A stretch of 9,336 bases of DNA from Pseudomonadota bacterium (lineage in GTDB: Bacteria > Pseudomonadota > Alphaproteobacteria > JAKJEU01): contig JAKJEU010000046.1 of the NCBI GenBank assembly GCA_022705265.1, forward strand, positions 1 through 9,336, read 5' to 3'. The position numbers were made by a program, and so were the translations under genes. This document shows positions 1 through 6,510 of the stretch, piece after piece; positions within the stretch are counted from its first letter, which is position 1; each line of letters begins with the position of its first letter. The notes under the pieces were generated by a model. It searched no databases, had not been told where the DNA came from, and saw nothing but the letters and a program-made list of their open reading frames with translations.

Positions 1-646
1 CTTCGTCGCAATAATTAGCATCATAAATCACAATATCCGCGTTTTCCATAAGTTTCAAAGCATTTTCATCCATTTTTTCAACATCATGATATGTATCAAA
101 AACAATCGCGATTATTTTACCTTCGCAACTTATACGATAGCCACAAGAACCCCCTGGATGTTTTAATGGATAAGGCTTTATTTTATATGAATTAATTTGA
201 AACTCATCATATCCTTTGAAATTATTAAGCTTTACACGAGAGGGCAATTTATCAAATTCAACAGGAAAAAGAGGTGACGAAAATATTCTTTTAAAAACCT
301 CAGTCAAAGAAATTTCCAAAGCATCCAAACTTGCATAAACATTAATATTTGCCTTTTCATTATAAAAAGGATTAAAAAAAGGCATTCCAGAAGTATGGTC
401 CAGGTGATAATGAGTAAATAAAAAATTTATATTATCAATTTCATCTTTTTTAACCAATTCATCGCCAAGCTTATGAACCCCCATGCCACCATCAATTATT
501 AATCGTTCGCCTTTGTCATTGACAATTTCGATACAAGATGTAGCACCACCGTATTCCATAAATTCTTTATAAGGTCGAGGACAACTTCCCCTTACTCCAA
601 AAAAATTAATTTTAACCGACAATAAAACCAACCCCTTACGAAACAT
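1..646 (-). CDS. MBL-fold metal-dependent hydrolase, 5' part (runs off left edge)
   Basis: My translation of the minus strand gives 215 residues, open at the left edge. It matches the metallo-beta-lactamase-fold group related to PhnP (COG1235). An opening FFGVRGSCPRP is followed by YGGATSCIEI, LIIDGG and the metal-binding motif HYHLDH at about residues 79-84. A further probable metal His is in KHPGGSCGYRI (about 163), and the bridging Asp is in FDT (about 184). The C-terminal part, which should hold the last His ligand, lies outside the window. No signal peptide is convincing, so it is probably cytoplasmic. The substrate is unknown; relatives are assigned to phosphodiester or other ester hydrolysis. 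The start is uncertain. The ATG at 646 has no Shine-Dalgarno, but TTG at 622-620 lies 9 nt after AAGGGG and gives a protein beginning right at the conserved VKINFFGVRG. It is transcribed divergently from the gene at 734. Confidence 0.85.
   Translation of the reverse strand, partial: MFRKGLVLLSVKINFFGVRGSCPRPYKEFMEYGGATSCIEIVNDKGERLIIDGGMGVHKLGDELVKKDEIDNINFLFTHYHLDHTSGMPFFNPFYNEKANINVYASLDALEISLTEVFKRIFSSPLFPVEFDKLPSRVKLNNFKGYDEFQINSYKIKPYPLKHPGGSCGYRISCEGKIIAIVFDTYHDVEKMDENALKLMENADIVIYDANYCDE
632..637 (-). promoter_or_regulatory. Candidate Shine-Dalgarno AAGGGG favouring a TTG start at 622
   Basis: Read on the minus strand, AAGGGG sits 9 nt before an in-frame TTG at 622-620. The upstream ATG at 646 is preceded only by A/T-rich sequence with no purine-rich motif. 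Family alignment from memory begins at about VKINFFGVRG, which fits the TTG start. This is inference from spacing and homology. Confidence 0.4.
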
Positions 647-661
647 TATTAAATAATTAAA

Positions 662-690
662 TTGACCACTTATTAAGTTTAAAACATAAT
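662..690 (+). promoter_or_regulatory. Sigma70-like promoter for the 734-3413 two-gene unit
   Basis: TTGACC at 662-667 and CATAAT at 685-690 are separated by exactly 17 bp, each matching the sigma70 consensus at five of six positions. A start site near 697 would leave a leader of about 37 nt before the ATG at 734. AT-rich DNA yields chance matches, but the -35 quality, spacing and location in a divergent gap support it. Confidence 0.55.
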
Positions 691-733
691 ATAAATATAT
701 GGTAGCAATTTTTTTATAAGGGTTAATTTTATT

Positions 734-1168
734 ATGAAATATTTTATTACACTCGTCATACTTTTATTTTCTTTTAACGCCAATGCTCAAAGCGGTATGA
801 ATGCTTTGAAAGTAAAAACTCCGACCAGCTGTTTTGAATTTGTCGACCTTTATTCAAAAGTCGTGGAAAATATCGAAGATCCAACCATTGACGATCAACA
901 TAAGTTCGAACTTGCTATGGAACGAATCATGGGATATATCGGAGGTATCGAGGTTGGTACAAGAACAAAAATCATTATGAGAGAACATAATATAACAGAA
1001 TGGAGCATTTTAGCCGATGTTCAAAAAGCTTGTTTAATTGCTCCAAATATTTCTTTGGACGATGCGGTTAATTCTTTGCTTGTTGTCAATGCTGCGATAA
1101 AAAATTCTATTGCAAGAAGCAATCAAGCAAATTGGCAATCTTGTCAACAATTTTGCAACCAACAATAA
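734..1168 (+). CDS. Small exported four-cysteine protein, possibly Rap1a/Tai-like
   Basis: A 144-residue protein with a clear Sec signal peptide: a Lys near the start, a hydrophobic stretch ITLVILLFSF, and an ANA site predicting cleavage after Ala18. The mature part should be a soluble periplasmic protein of about 126 residues. It has four cysteines (33, 100, 137, 141), enough for two disulfides. The layout of an early Cys, a central GYIGGIEVG segment, then a Cys followed by a predicted helix faintly recalls the Rap1a/Tai immunity-like fold (known for periplasmic immunity proteins), but I cannot confirm this. Translation probably uses AAGGG at 718-722, 11 nt before ATG. The gene lies 25 nt upstream of the coupling-protein gene and is probably co-transcribed with it, suggesting a periplasmic accessory to that system. 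The function is unknown. Confidence 0.8.
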   Translation: MKYFITLVILLFSFNANAQSGMNALKVKTPTSCFEFVDLYSKVVENIEDPTIDDQHKFELAMERIMGYIGGIEVGTRTKIIMREHNITEWSILADVQKACLIAPNISLDDAVNSLLVVNAAIKNSIARSNQANWQSCQQFCNQQ

Positions 1169-1193
1169 ATATTTAGACAAGGTTTAGTACAAG

Positions 1194-3413
1194 ATGACAG
1201 TATTTTCCACCGGCAGTGCTGGAATGAGAGCAAGATATAGTGGCGACCATTGGGAAGAACACAGAAAAGCCCAAAACTATATCTTTGGCGGTTGCATAAT
1301 TGCCTTTATGGTATTTTATCTTTCATCTACTCTTATCATTATACCTTTGACTTATGTTATAAAAAGCTTTGATATGGCGGGGCTTAATGCCTTAAAACAA
1401 TATTACATAATCGTTTTTACCGAAGACCCTTTTGTATGCATGCTTTATTATGTTAAATGGTTCATTGATTTTGGAACTTATTCTGATGAACGCCCTATAT
1501 TATGGCTTCCCGTGCTTCCTTTATCTGCTCTTGTAACGATTCCTTTTTATACATATTTTACGAACCCTTATAAATTCGGTTTTCGAGCTCCTTTTGAAGC
1601 AAAAAATCCTTCTTCCTCTGAAACCAAAAAGATGGGCTTGTTTGGAAGCAAATATTATTTCTTTGGTTATTATAAGGAAAAAGCCTTAAAAACTGACGGT
1701 CCTGATTCTGTTATGTTGCTTGGTACTACTGGTGCTGGAAAAACTCACAGTGTTATTTTGCCCTCCATCTTGGAATCTGATTCTGCGACAATTATTTCAA
1801 ACGACTATACCAGCGAATATTATGTCATGACAAGCGGTTATCGTGCGACTTTTTCCCAAGTATATCGTTATCAATGGGATAAATTAGAAGACGCCAGCAA
1901 AGGTGTTTTTCACCCTAATATAAATTTTATATCGCCAAAAAATATGCCTCCTCTTTCCACCGCACGGGCTGGATACATTGCGGGAATTGTTTTAATGTTA
2001 ATCCCTGATGGAAGAAATGCTGACCCATATTGGAGCAAAAACGGAAGAGCAGCCTTAGAAGGATATGTCACATATTTAATCGATAAAGTCGCCCAAGCAA
2101 AAGCCAACGATTATTTTATTTACAAGCTTTTAGAAGGTGAAGCACTTGACGAAGAGGATTTATCCGTACTTGAATCCTATTACAAAGGCATGGAACAAGG
2201 ACCTCATATCGAAGAAGCCTTAAAAAATGTAAGAAATAATACAATTACATACGAAAATTACGAACCCATCGGTACTTGGGAGCATATTCCAAAAGCATGG
2301 CGTGGTCGTGAAGCAAGTTTTGGAATGTTGGTTGACTTTATCGCAAGTTACCAAATCGCAATGTCCACCGAAATCAAGGCCAAAAGAGACATGGGCGATA
2401 TGCTTGCTCAAAAAGAAGACCCACTGACAAAGGTTATGACCGCCATGCTTGATGAGGCCGTGCATTTTGGTTATTCCAGAAGAGCAAGATTAGAAGTTGG
2501 TCTTTTACTTGCGACCCCTGCGGTTCAACGCTCTTCTATTATTTCGGTTGCTTTTTCTGGTTTATCGGCTTTTAAAAACCCAGCGGTAAGACAAAGAACC
2601 TCTTCTTCCGATTTTTATTTCAGCGATTTAAGAGGTAAGCTTGATAAAAAAACAGGCGAATGGAAACCTTTAACCATATATATCATGAATAACCATCCTG
2701 TGACCTCTGTTATCAATGCGATGTTTTTTAATTTGATGTGCGAATATGTATTGCATTACCCGCCAAATTCTCCTGGACATGGGCCTCTTGATGTACTTTT
2801 TATTATGGATAACTTTTCCTTTTTGCCAAAAGTAAGAAACCTTTTTTACGCTTTTGGTACGGGAAAATCAAAAGGAGTTGGATTTTTATTATCCGTTATG
2901 TCGTTAAACGATATTGCAAGCTCTTATGGTGGGCCAGAAGGAGTGAGTGTTTTTATTACCAAAGCTGCTATTAAAATTATCAAGATGGTAAACAACGAAA
3001 AAGTAACCGCAAGATTTTCGGCCATGAGTGGTAAAAAAACCATGTGGAATGTATCAGGTTATAGCCGTCCTCATTTTTTAGGCACTCCTAAAAATTATTT
3101 CGAAAAGAAGGTAAGTGAAAAAATGAGAGAAAAGGCAGGTCTTTCAAAAGGTAAAATGAATAACATTGACCCTAAAACCGCCTTTATTCTGGTTCAAAAT
3201 TACCTTAACCGCCCGATAAAAGCAAAGAATACCGACGCTTGCAAAGACGAAAGGTTTGCTGCAAAAACAAAGCTTCCCGTTTCAAAAGCAGTAGAAGATG
3301 AAATCGTAAAGTCAAGACCGCCAGAAGAAGTAAATATTCCTATGGATTTGCAATTTGATATCGACGGTGAAATCCCAATCAAACTTGGCGGTGATGACCA
3401 TCATATTACTTAA
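1194..3413 (+). CDS. VirD4/TraG-type type IV secretion coupling ATPase
   Basis: A 739-residue inner-membrane ATPase of the type IV coupling protein family, which recruits DNA or protein substrates to a type IV secretion channel. The N-terminus has hydrophobic segments at about 30-56 and 102-122. Walker A is GTTGAGKT (177-184). Family landmarks follow: NDYTSEYYVMTSGYRA (203-218, the usual 'D-x-KGE...TAGYR' segment), DPYWSKNGRAALEGYVTYL (277-295), an inserted helical region at about 300-440, FKNPAVRQRTSSSDF (460-474) and VNNEKVTARFSAMSG (599-613). Walker B is VLFIMDN (534-540): Asp539 is kept but the expected Glu is Asn540. The later conserved V-Q-S segment reads VMSLND (568-573). A weak AAGG at 1179-1182 precedes the ATG by 11 nt. 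No relaxase, VirB or other channel genes are visible. The last codon overlaps the glucokinase stop. Confidence 0.88.
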   Translation: MTVFSTGSAGMRARYSGDHWEEHRKAQNYIFGGCIIAFMVFYLSSTLIIIPLTYVIKSFDMAGLNALKQYYIIVFTEDPFVCMLYYVKWFIDFGTYSDERPILWLPVLPLSALVTIPFYTYFTNPYKFGFRAPFEAKNPSSSETKKMGLFGSKYYFFGYYKEKALKTDGPDSVMLLGTTGAGKTHSVILPSILESDSATIISNDYTSEYYVMTSGYRATFSQVYRYQWDKLEDASKGVFHPNINFISPKNMPPLSTARAGYIAGIVLMLIPDGRNADPYWSKNGRAALEGYVTYLIDKVAQAKANDYFIYKLLEGEALDEEDLSVLESYYKGMEQGPHIEEALKNVRNNTITYENYEPIGTWEHIPKAWRGREASFGMLVDFIASYQIAMSTEIKAKRDMGDMLAQKEDPLTKVMTAMLDEAVHFGYSRRARLEVGLLLATPAVQRSSIISVAFSGLSAFKNPAVRQRTSSSDFYFSDLRGKLDKKTGEWKPLTIYIMNNHPVTSVINAMFFNLMCEYVLHYPPNSPGHGPLDVLFIMDNFSFLPKVRNLFYAFGTGKSKGVGFLLSVMSLNDIASSYGGPEGVSVFITKAAIKIIKMVNNEKVTARFSAMSGKKTMWNVSGYSRPHFLGTPKNYFEKKVSEKMREKAGLSKGKMNNIDPKTAFILVQNYLNRPIKAKNTDACKDERFAAKTKLPVSKAVEDEIVKSRPPEEVNIPMDLQFDIDGEIPIKLGGDDHHIT

Positions 3414-4375
3414 AGCTCTTGCTTAACCAAATATGAAAGCCCTAAAAACGCTGGGTTTTTATATGTGATAAGATATGTCGGCATATTTTTTGCAAAATTT
3501 GATGCAAACCCCTTGTCTTCGAAATATTTTCTGAAATTTGATTTCATAAACATTTTTGTAATGTCTGGAATTGCCAAAATACCACCTGCGATATAAAATC
3601 CTCCGACTGCTCCAATTGATATTGCAAAATTCCCAGCAACCATCCCAAACAACGAAAACAAAGTATCAAAAGTTTTTACCGCATCTTCATCACCGCTTAA
3701 AGCAAGGTTTGTAATTTCATGATTTGATATTTTTACATAATCTCTGCCATTAATTTTTTTAACTGCCTTGAATATGTTTGGCAAACCTCTGCCCGACACT
3801 AAATCTTCGGAACAAAGATATTGTTTTTCACTTAAAACATTAAGAGTTACCTCTCTTATAAAATCATCCTTTATCAATGGAGCACATTGGTGTCCACCTT
3901 CGGAAGCAACCGCGGTGTATGAACCATCTTTTAATTGCACCAATATCCCAGCACCAAGCCCAGTACCAGGACCCATAACGGCAATCGAACCGCCACTTCT
4001 TTTTTCTCCGCCACCAATTTTTATAAAATCGCCTTCTTTTAACGACGGTACGCACAAAGATTGCGCCACAAAATCATTTACAAGATTGAATTTTTGAAAC
4101 CCAAGCTTAACCCCAAGTTCCTTAATATCATATTTAAAATCAAGGTCGATATTTTCAATTTTTCCATCAAATACTGGGCCTGCAACCGCAAAAACTGCGA
4201 CTTTTGATTTTTTTTCATTAACAATTTCAAAATATTCATCAACACATTTTGAAGGAGTTTTTAAAAAATATTCACTTTTAAAAATATGTTCACACGAAAC
4301 AACCCCATATTCATCAAGCAAAGCAAACCTTGCATTAGTCCCACCAATATCTGCGATTAATGATTTATCACTCAC
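3410..4375 (-). CDS. glk: Glucokinase (Glk family)
   Basis: A 321-residue cytosolic ATP-dependent glucokinase (glucose to glucose-6-phosphate), the usual length for proteobacterial Glk. The N-terminal phosphate-binding motif is IADIGGTNARFAL (7-19). VNDFVAQS (99-106) carries the presumed catalytic base Asp101. GPGTGLGAG (135-143) is the second nucleotide-binding segment. Glucose-binding residues expected from E. coli Glk are present: Glu159 and His162 in SEGGHQ, and Glu190 in CSEDLVSGRGL. The C-terminus retains GGFYIAGGI, FEDKG, and NPAFLGL. The start is GTG at 4375-4373, set by a strong GGGAGG 9 nt upstream. The gene is divergent from the regulator at 4505 and convergent with the coupling-protein gene, with which it shares a 4-nt TTAA holding both stops. 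All catalytic residues are intact. Confidence 0.95.
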   Translation of the reverse strand: MSDKSLIADIGGTNARFALLDEYGVVSCEHIFKSEYFLKTPSKCVDEYFEIVNEKKSKVAVFAVAGPVFDGKIENIDLDFKYDIKELGVKLGFQKFNLVNDFVAQSLCVPSLKEGDFIKIGGGEKRSGGSIAVMGPGTGLGAGILVQLKDGSYTAVASEGGHQCAPLIKDDFIREVTLNVLSEKQYLCSEDLVSGRGLPNIFKAVKKINGRDYVKISNHEITNLALSGDEDAVKTFDTLFSLFGMVAGNFAISIGAVGGFYIAGGILAIPDITKMFMKSNFRKYFEDKGFASNFAKNMPTYLITYKNPAFLGLSYLVKQEL

Positions 4376-4384
4376 TTTTTAAAA

Positions 4385-4390
4385 CCTCCC
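4385..4390 (-). promoter_or_regulatory. Strong Shine-Dalgarno GGGAGG that sets the glk GTG start
   Basis: On the minus strand GGGAGG lies 9 nt before GTG at 4375. The next codons give SDKSLIADIGGTNAR, the normal beginning of Glk, so the GTG start is well supported. Confidence 0.8.
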
Positions 4391-4428
4391 AAACAATGCT
4401 TATTATTTTTATAAATCAAGTATTGATA

Positions 4429-4457
4429 ATTATAATTGAATTGTATCTTCTATCCAA
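4429..4457 (-). promoter_or_regulatory. Sigma70-like promoter for glk
   Basis: On the minus strand, TTGGAT (4457-4452) is followed after 17 bp by a perfect TATAAT (4434-4429). A start near 4422 would leave a leader of about 46 nt before GTG. It interleaves with the plus-strand promoter at 4436-4464, so both should not be occupied at once. The A/T richness tempers confidence. Confidence 0.5.
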
Positions 4458-4464
4458 GTATAAT
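4436..4464 (+). promoter_or_regulatory. Sigma70-like promoter for the ATPase-receiver-PP2C regulator
   Basis: TTGAAT (4436-4441) and a perfect TATAAT (4459-4464) are separated by 17 bp. Transcription would start near 4471, giving a leader of about 34 nt. Its -35 lies directly next to the -10 of the glk promoter on the other strand. Confidence 0.6.
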
Positions 4465-4478
4465 GTAAAAATACGGTA

Positions 4479-4526
4479 ATGAAAAAACAAGTAAAGAATA
4501 AATCATGGATAGAAAAACTGACTTAA
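4479..4526 (+). other. Possible 15-codon upstream ORF overlapping the regulator start
   Basis: ATG at 4479 opens a 15-codon frame ending at TAA 4524-4526. It is out of frame with, and overlaps, the start of the 649-residue regulator. It encodes a Lys-rich peptide beginning MKKQVKNKSW. From the predicted start near 4471 it would be nearly leaderless. No Shine-Dalgarno is evident for it or for the main ATG. It may be chance. Confidence 0.2.
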
Positions 4527-6454
4527 TTTACGGTTGCGGTTATAACTTGCCTCATGAAAAGGTCGAGGCCTTGTGCAAGGTTTATAAACTCAGGTTTACT
4601 GAATACAAAGAAGAAGACGGAGTTTTGGAAAATTGCGTCATATTTTTCGATAAAATTAATGATCAAGATTTTGAAAAATTAATTAAATTCGACTCTTGCT
4701 ATCTTTTTGATGTCAATGTCAAAGAGTTCAACAAAATCAAGATTGACCTTCCTGATGAAGATTTTAAAAGACTGGTTATATCCACCCAAAATGCTTATAA
4801 AATTGATATTGCAAAAATTTATTCCAATTTCATAGTGGAGAAATTTAAATTTGATGCCAATAAATCTTTTAATATAAGGCTTGCCATCCACGAAAGCATT
4901 GCTAATGCTATTTTACACGGCAACCTTAAAATACCTAATAATTTAAGAGAGGATTTTGAAAATATTAAAATCTTTAACAAAGCGTTTAAAGAAAATATGG
5001 AAAAATTCAAAAACAAAGCCTTAACTCTTACCTTAAATTATAATGACGAGGCAATTAAATTAAAAGTGCTTGATGAAGGCGATGGCTATTCAAAAAATCC
5101 TGACGACAATCTTCCTCATCCAAAGCGAATTGACCGCGGATTGATGGCGATTGCCAAGCTTTCTGATAATGTGTCAATTGACCAAAATGGCAAAGAAGTT
5201 GTTATTTCTTTTTTCATTCTCAACAATGTTACAAAACCATCCATTAATCAAAAAGAACATAAAAAATCCGAACCTAAAACAATTGTGGTCAACAAGGATT
5301 TTTCCTCTTGTTCGGTGCTTGTTATCGAAGACAACCTTCAAAGCCAAACTTTAATCGGAAAATTTTTAAACCTTATAAGTATAAATAATGTTCATTATTC
5401 AAAAAATGGCGAAGATGGTATTTTAAAGGCTTTGACCGTAAATCCTGACTTGATAATATTAAACCTTAATCTCCCTAATATGCGTGGTGATGAAGTTTTG
5501 ATGAAAATTAAGGCTACTCCAAAAATTCGTGATATTCCTGTGCTAATTGAAACATCTTATGAAAGCCAAGACATGAAAGATTTGATGTTCAAGGCTGGGG
5601 CAAGCGATTATATTACCAAACCTTTTTCTTTGCTTGAATTTTTTTCAAGAATAAAGATTAATCTTGAAAATCGTCTTTTGATTAAGACTTTGGAAAAAGA
5701 ATTAAAGAAAATCGAAACCGAACTTAGAACCGCAAAATCCATGCAAACTTGGTTATTACCTAATCAAAATGATATCAACGGATTAAAATCAAAATTTGGA
5801 TTCGAATTAAGCCATCTTTTCTTGCCTTCATTAAAATTAAGTGGCGATTTTTGGGGCGTTCATCAAGTAACTCATAAAAAAGTTGCGATTTTCTCTTGCT
5901 CTTTTGAAGAATATGGATTAACCGCTGCTTTAAACACTTTCCGCCTTAACACTTTGATTAAAGAAAATCCTATAATTTATCCTTTTAAACCAAGCAGTTA
6001 TGTCGAAAGCCTTAACAAGGTTTTACATACCATGTTACCAGAAGGCAATAATGTGAAATTTATCTATGGCATTATTGATTTTGAAACCGATACTTTTACT
6101 TATGCTTCGGCTGGGTTTATAAGCCCTTTATTAATTAGTGATGAAAAAATAACGACCCTTGGTAATGGCGGTGAACCTTTGGCTTTAAGTTTAAACACAA
6201 GATATACTGATTATTCCGTACCTTTTAAAAAAGGAACTTCTATATTCATTTACAGTGATACTTTGGTAAAATCTCCTTACATTTGCGGAAGAGTGTTAGG
6301 TGTCGAAGGACTTAAAGAAACTTTATCAAAATATGTAAATAAAATTGATAAACCTGATACTGTTTTCAACAATATAGTATGTGAATTTTTTACAAACATA
6401 GAAAGTGTGAAATCCTTGCCAGATGATTTAACCATGCTTATGATTTCAAAATAA
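4505..6454 (+). CDS. RsbW-like ATPase / pseudo-receiver / SpoIIE-PP2C-like fusion regulator
   Basis: A 649-residue soluble protein without signal peptide or membrane segment. Residues 1-90 are unrecognised alpha/beta sequence. Residues about 95-240 are a GHKL ATPase of the RsbW anti-sigma kinase type: N-box IRLAIHESIANAILHGN with Glu130 and Asn134, DEGDGY (190-195), and DRGL (210-213). Residues about 268-390 are a receiver: the acidic pair Glu275/Asp276, Thr350 and Lys372 are present, but the phosphoacceptor position is Asn320. A probable coiled coil (about 390-415) runs into MQTWLLP and a SpoIIE/RsbU-type PP2C domain (about 425-649). There Asp448 (SGDFWG), Asp585 (YSDT) and Asp640/641 (PDDLTM) are kept, but the D-x-x-GHG motif reads SFEEYG, with Ser466 replacing a metal Asp. 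The family role is partner switching: phosphorylating or dephosphorylating an STAS anti-sigma antagonist. Here only the kinase looks catalytically complete. It is a single-gene unit ended by a hairpin; no sigma or STAS gene is nearby. Confidence 0.88.
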   Translation: MDRKTDLIYGCGYNLPHEKVEALCKVYKLRFTEYKEEDGVLENCVIFFDKINDQDFEKLIKFDSCYLFDVNVKEFNKIKIDLPDEDFKRLVISTQNAYKIDIAKIYSNFIVEKFKFDANKSFNIRLAIHESIANAILHGNLKIPNNLREDFENIKIFNKAFKENMEKFKNKALTLTLNYNDEAIKLKVLDEGDGYSKNPDDNLPHPKRIDRGLMAIAKLSDNVSIDQNGKEVVISFFILNNVTKPSINQKEHKKSEPKTIVVNKDFSSCSVLVIEDNLQSQTLIGKFLNLISINNVHYSKNGEDGILKALTVNPDLIILNLNLPNMRGDEVLMKIKATPKIRDIPVLIETSYESQDMKDLMFKAGASDYITKPFSLLEFFSRIKINLENRLLIKTLEKELKKIETELRTAKSMQTWLLPNQNDINGLKSKFGFELSHLFLPSLKLSGDFWGVHQVTHKKVAIFSCSFEEYGLTAALNTFRLNTLIKENPIIYPFKPSSYVESLNKVLHTMLPEGNNVKFIYGIIDFETDTFTYASAGFISPLLISDEKITTLGNGGEPLALSLNTRYTDYSVPFKKGTSIFIYSDTLVKSPYICGRVLGVEGLKETLSKYVNKIDKPDTVFNNIVCEFFTNIESVKSLPDDLTMLMISK

Positions 6455-6457
6455 AAC

Positions 6458-6489
6458 AAAAAAGGGACTTATTTTTAAGCCCCTTTTTT
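6458..6489. terminator. Bidirectional intrinsic terminator between convergent genes
   Basis: A hairpin with arms GGGACTTA and TAAGCCCC around a TTTT loop is flanked by A6 on the left and T6 on the right, so each strand reads a stem followed by a U-tract. The one imperfect position is an A-C mismatch in plus-strand RNA but a G-U wobble in minus-strand RNA, so it should be slightly more stable for the accC-side operon. It begins 4 nt after the stop of the plus-strand regulator and lies about 22 nt past the stop of the lipoprotein gene, serving both. Confidence 0.85.
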
Positions 6490-6510
6490 CATACCTTAAA
6501 ATTTTAAAAC

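Noticed and set aside
647..733. A promoter for the MBL hydrolase on the minus strand
   Set aside because: Only weak AT-rich matches such as TTGCTA without a correctly spaced -10 were found, so none is called.
1910..2465. Minus-strand open frames inside the coupling-protein gene
   Set aside because: They overlap conserved coupling-protein segments, show no recognisable motif and have no start signals.
3443..3461. Inverted repeat TAAAAAC-GCTGG-GTTTTTA just past the coupling-protein stop, a possible terminator
   Set aside because: The stem has one G-C pair and six A-T pairs, lies inside the glk coding region, and encodes conserved Glk residues (NPAFLGL), so it is likely codon-driven.
3768..4097. 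Open frames antisense to or in another frame of glk, including a very basic 63-residue one
   Set aside because: They lie wholly within a well-conserved glk, lack ribosome sites, and their composition is what the GGG-rich glk codons give when read in other frames.
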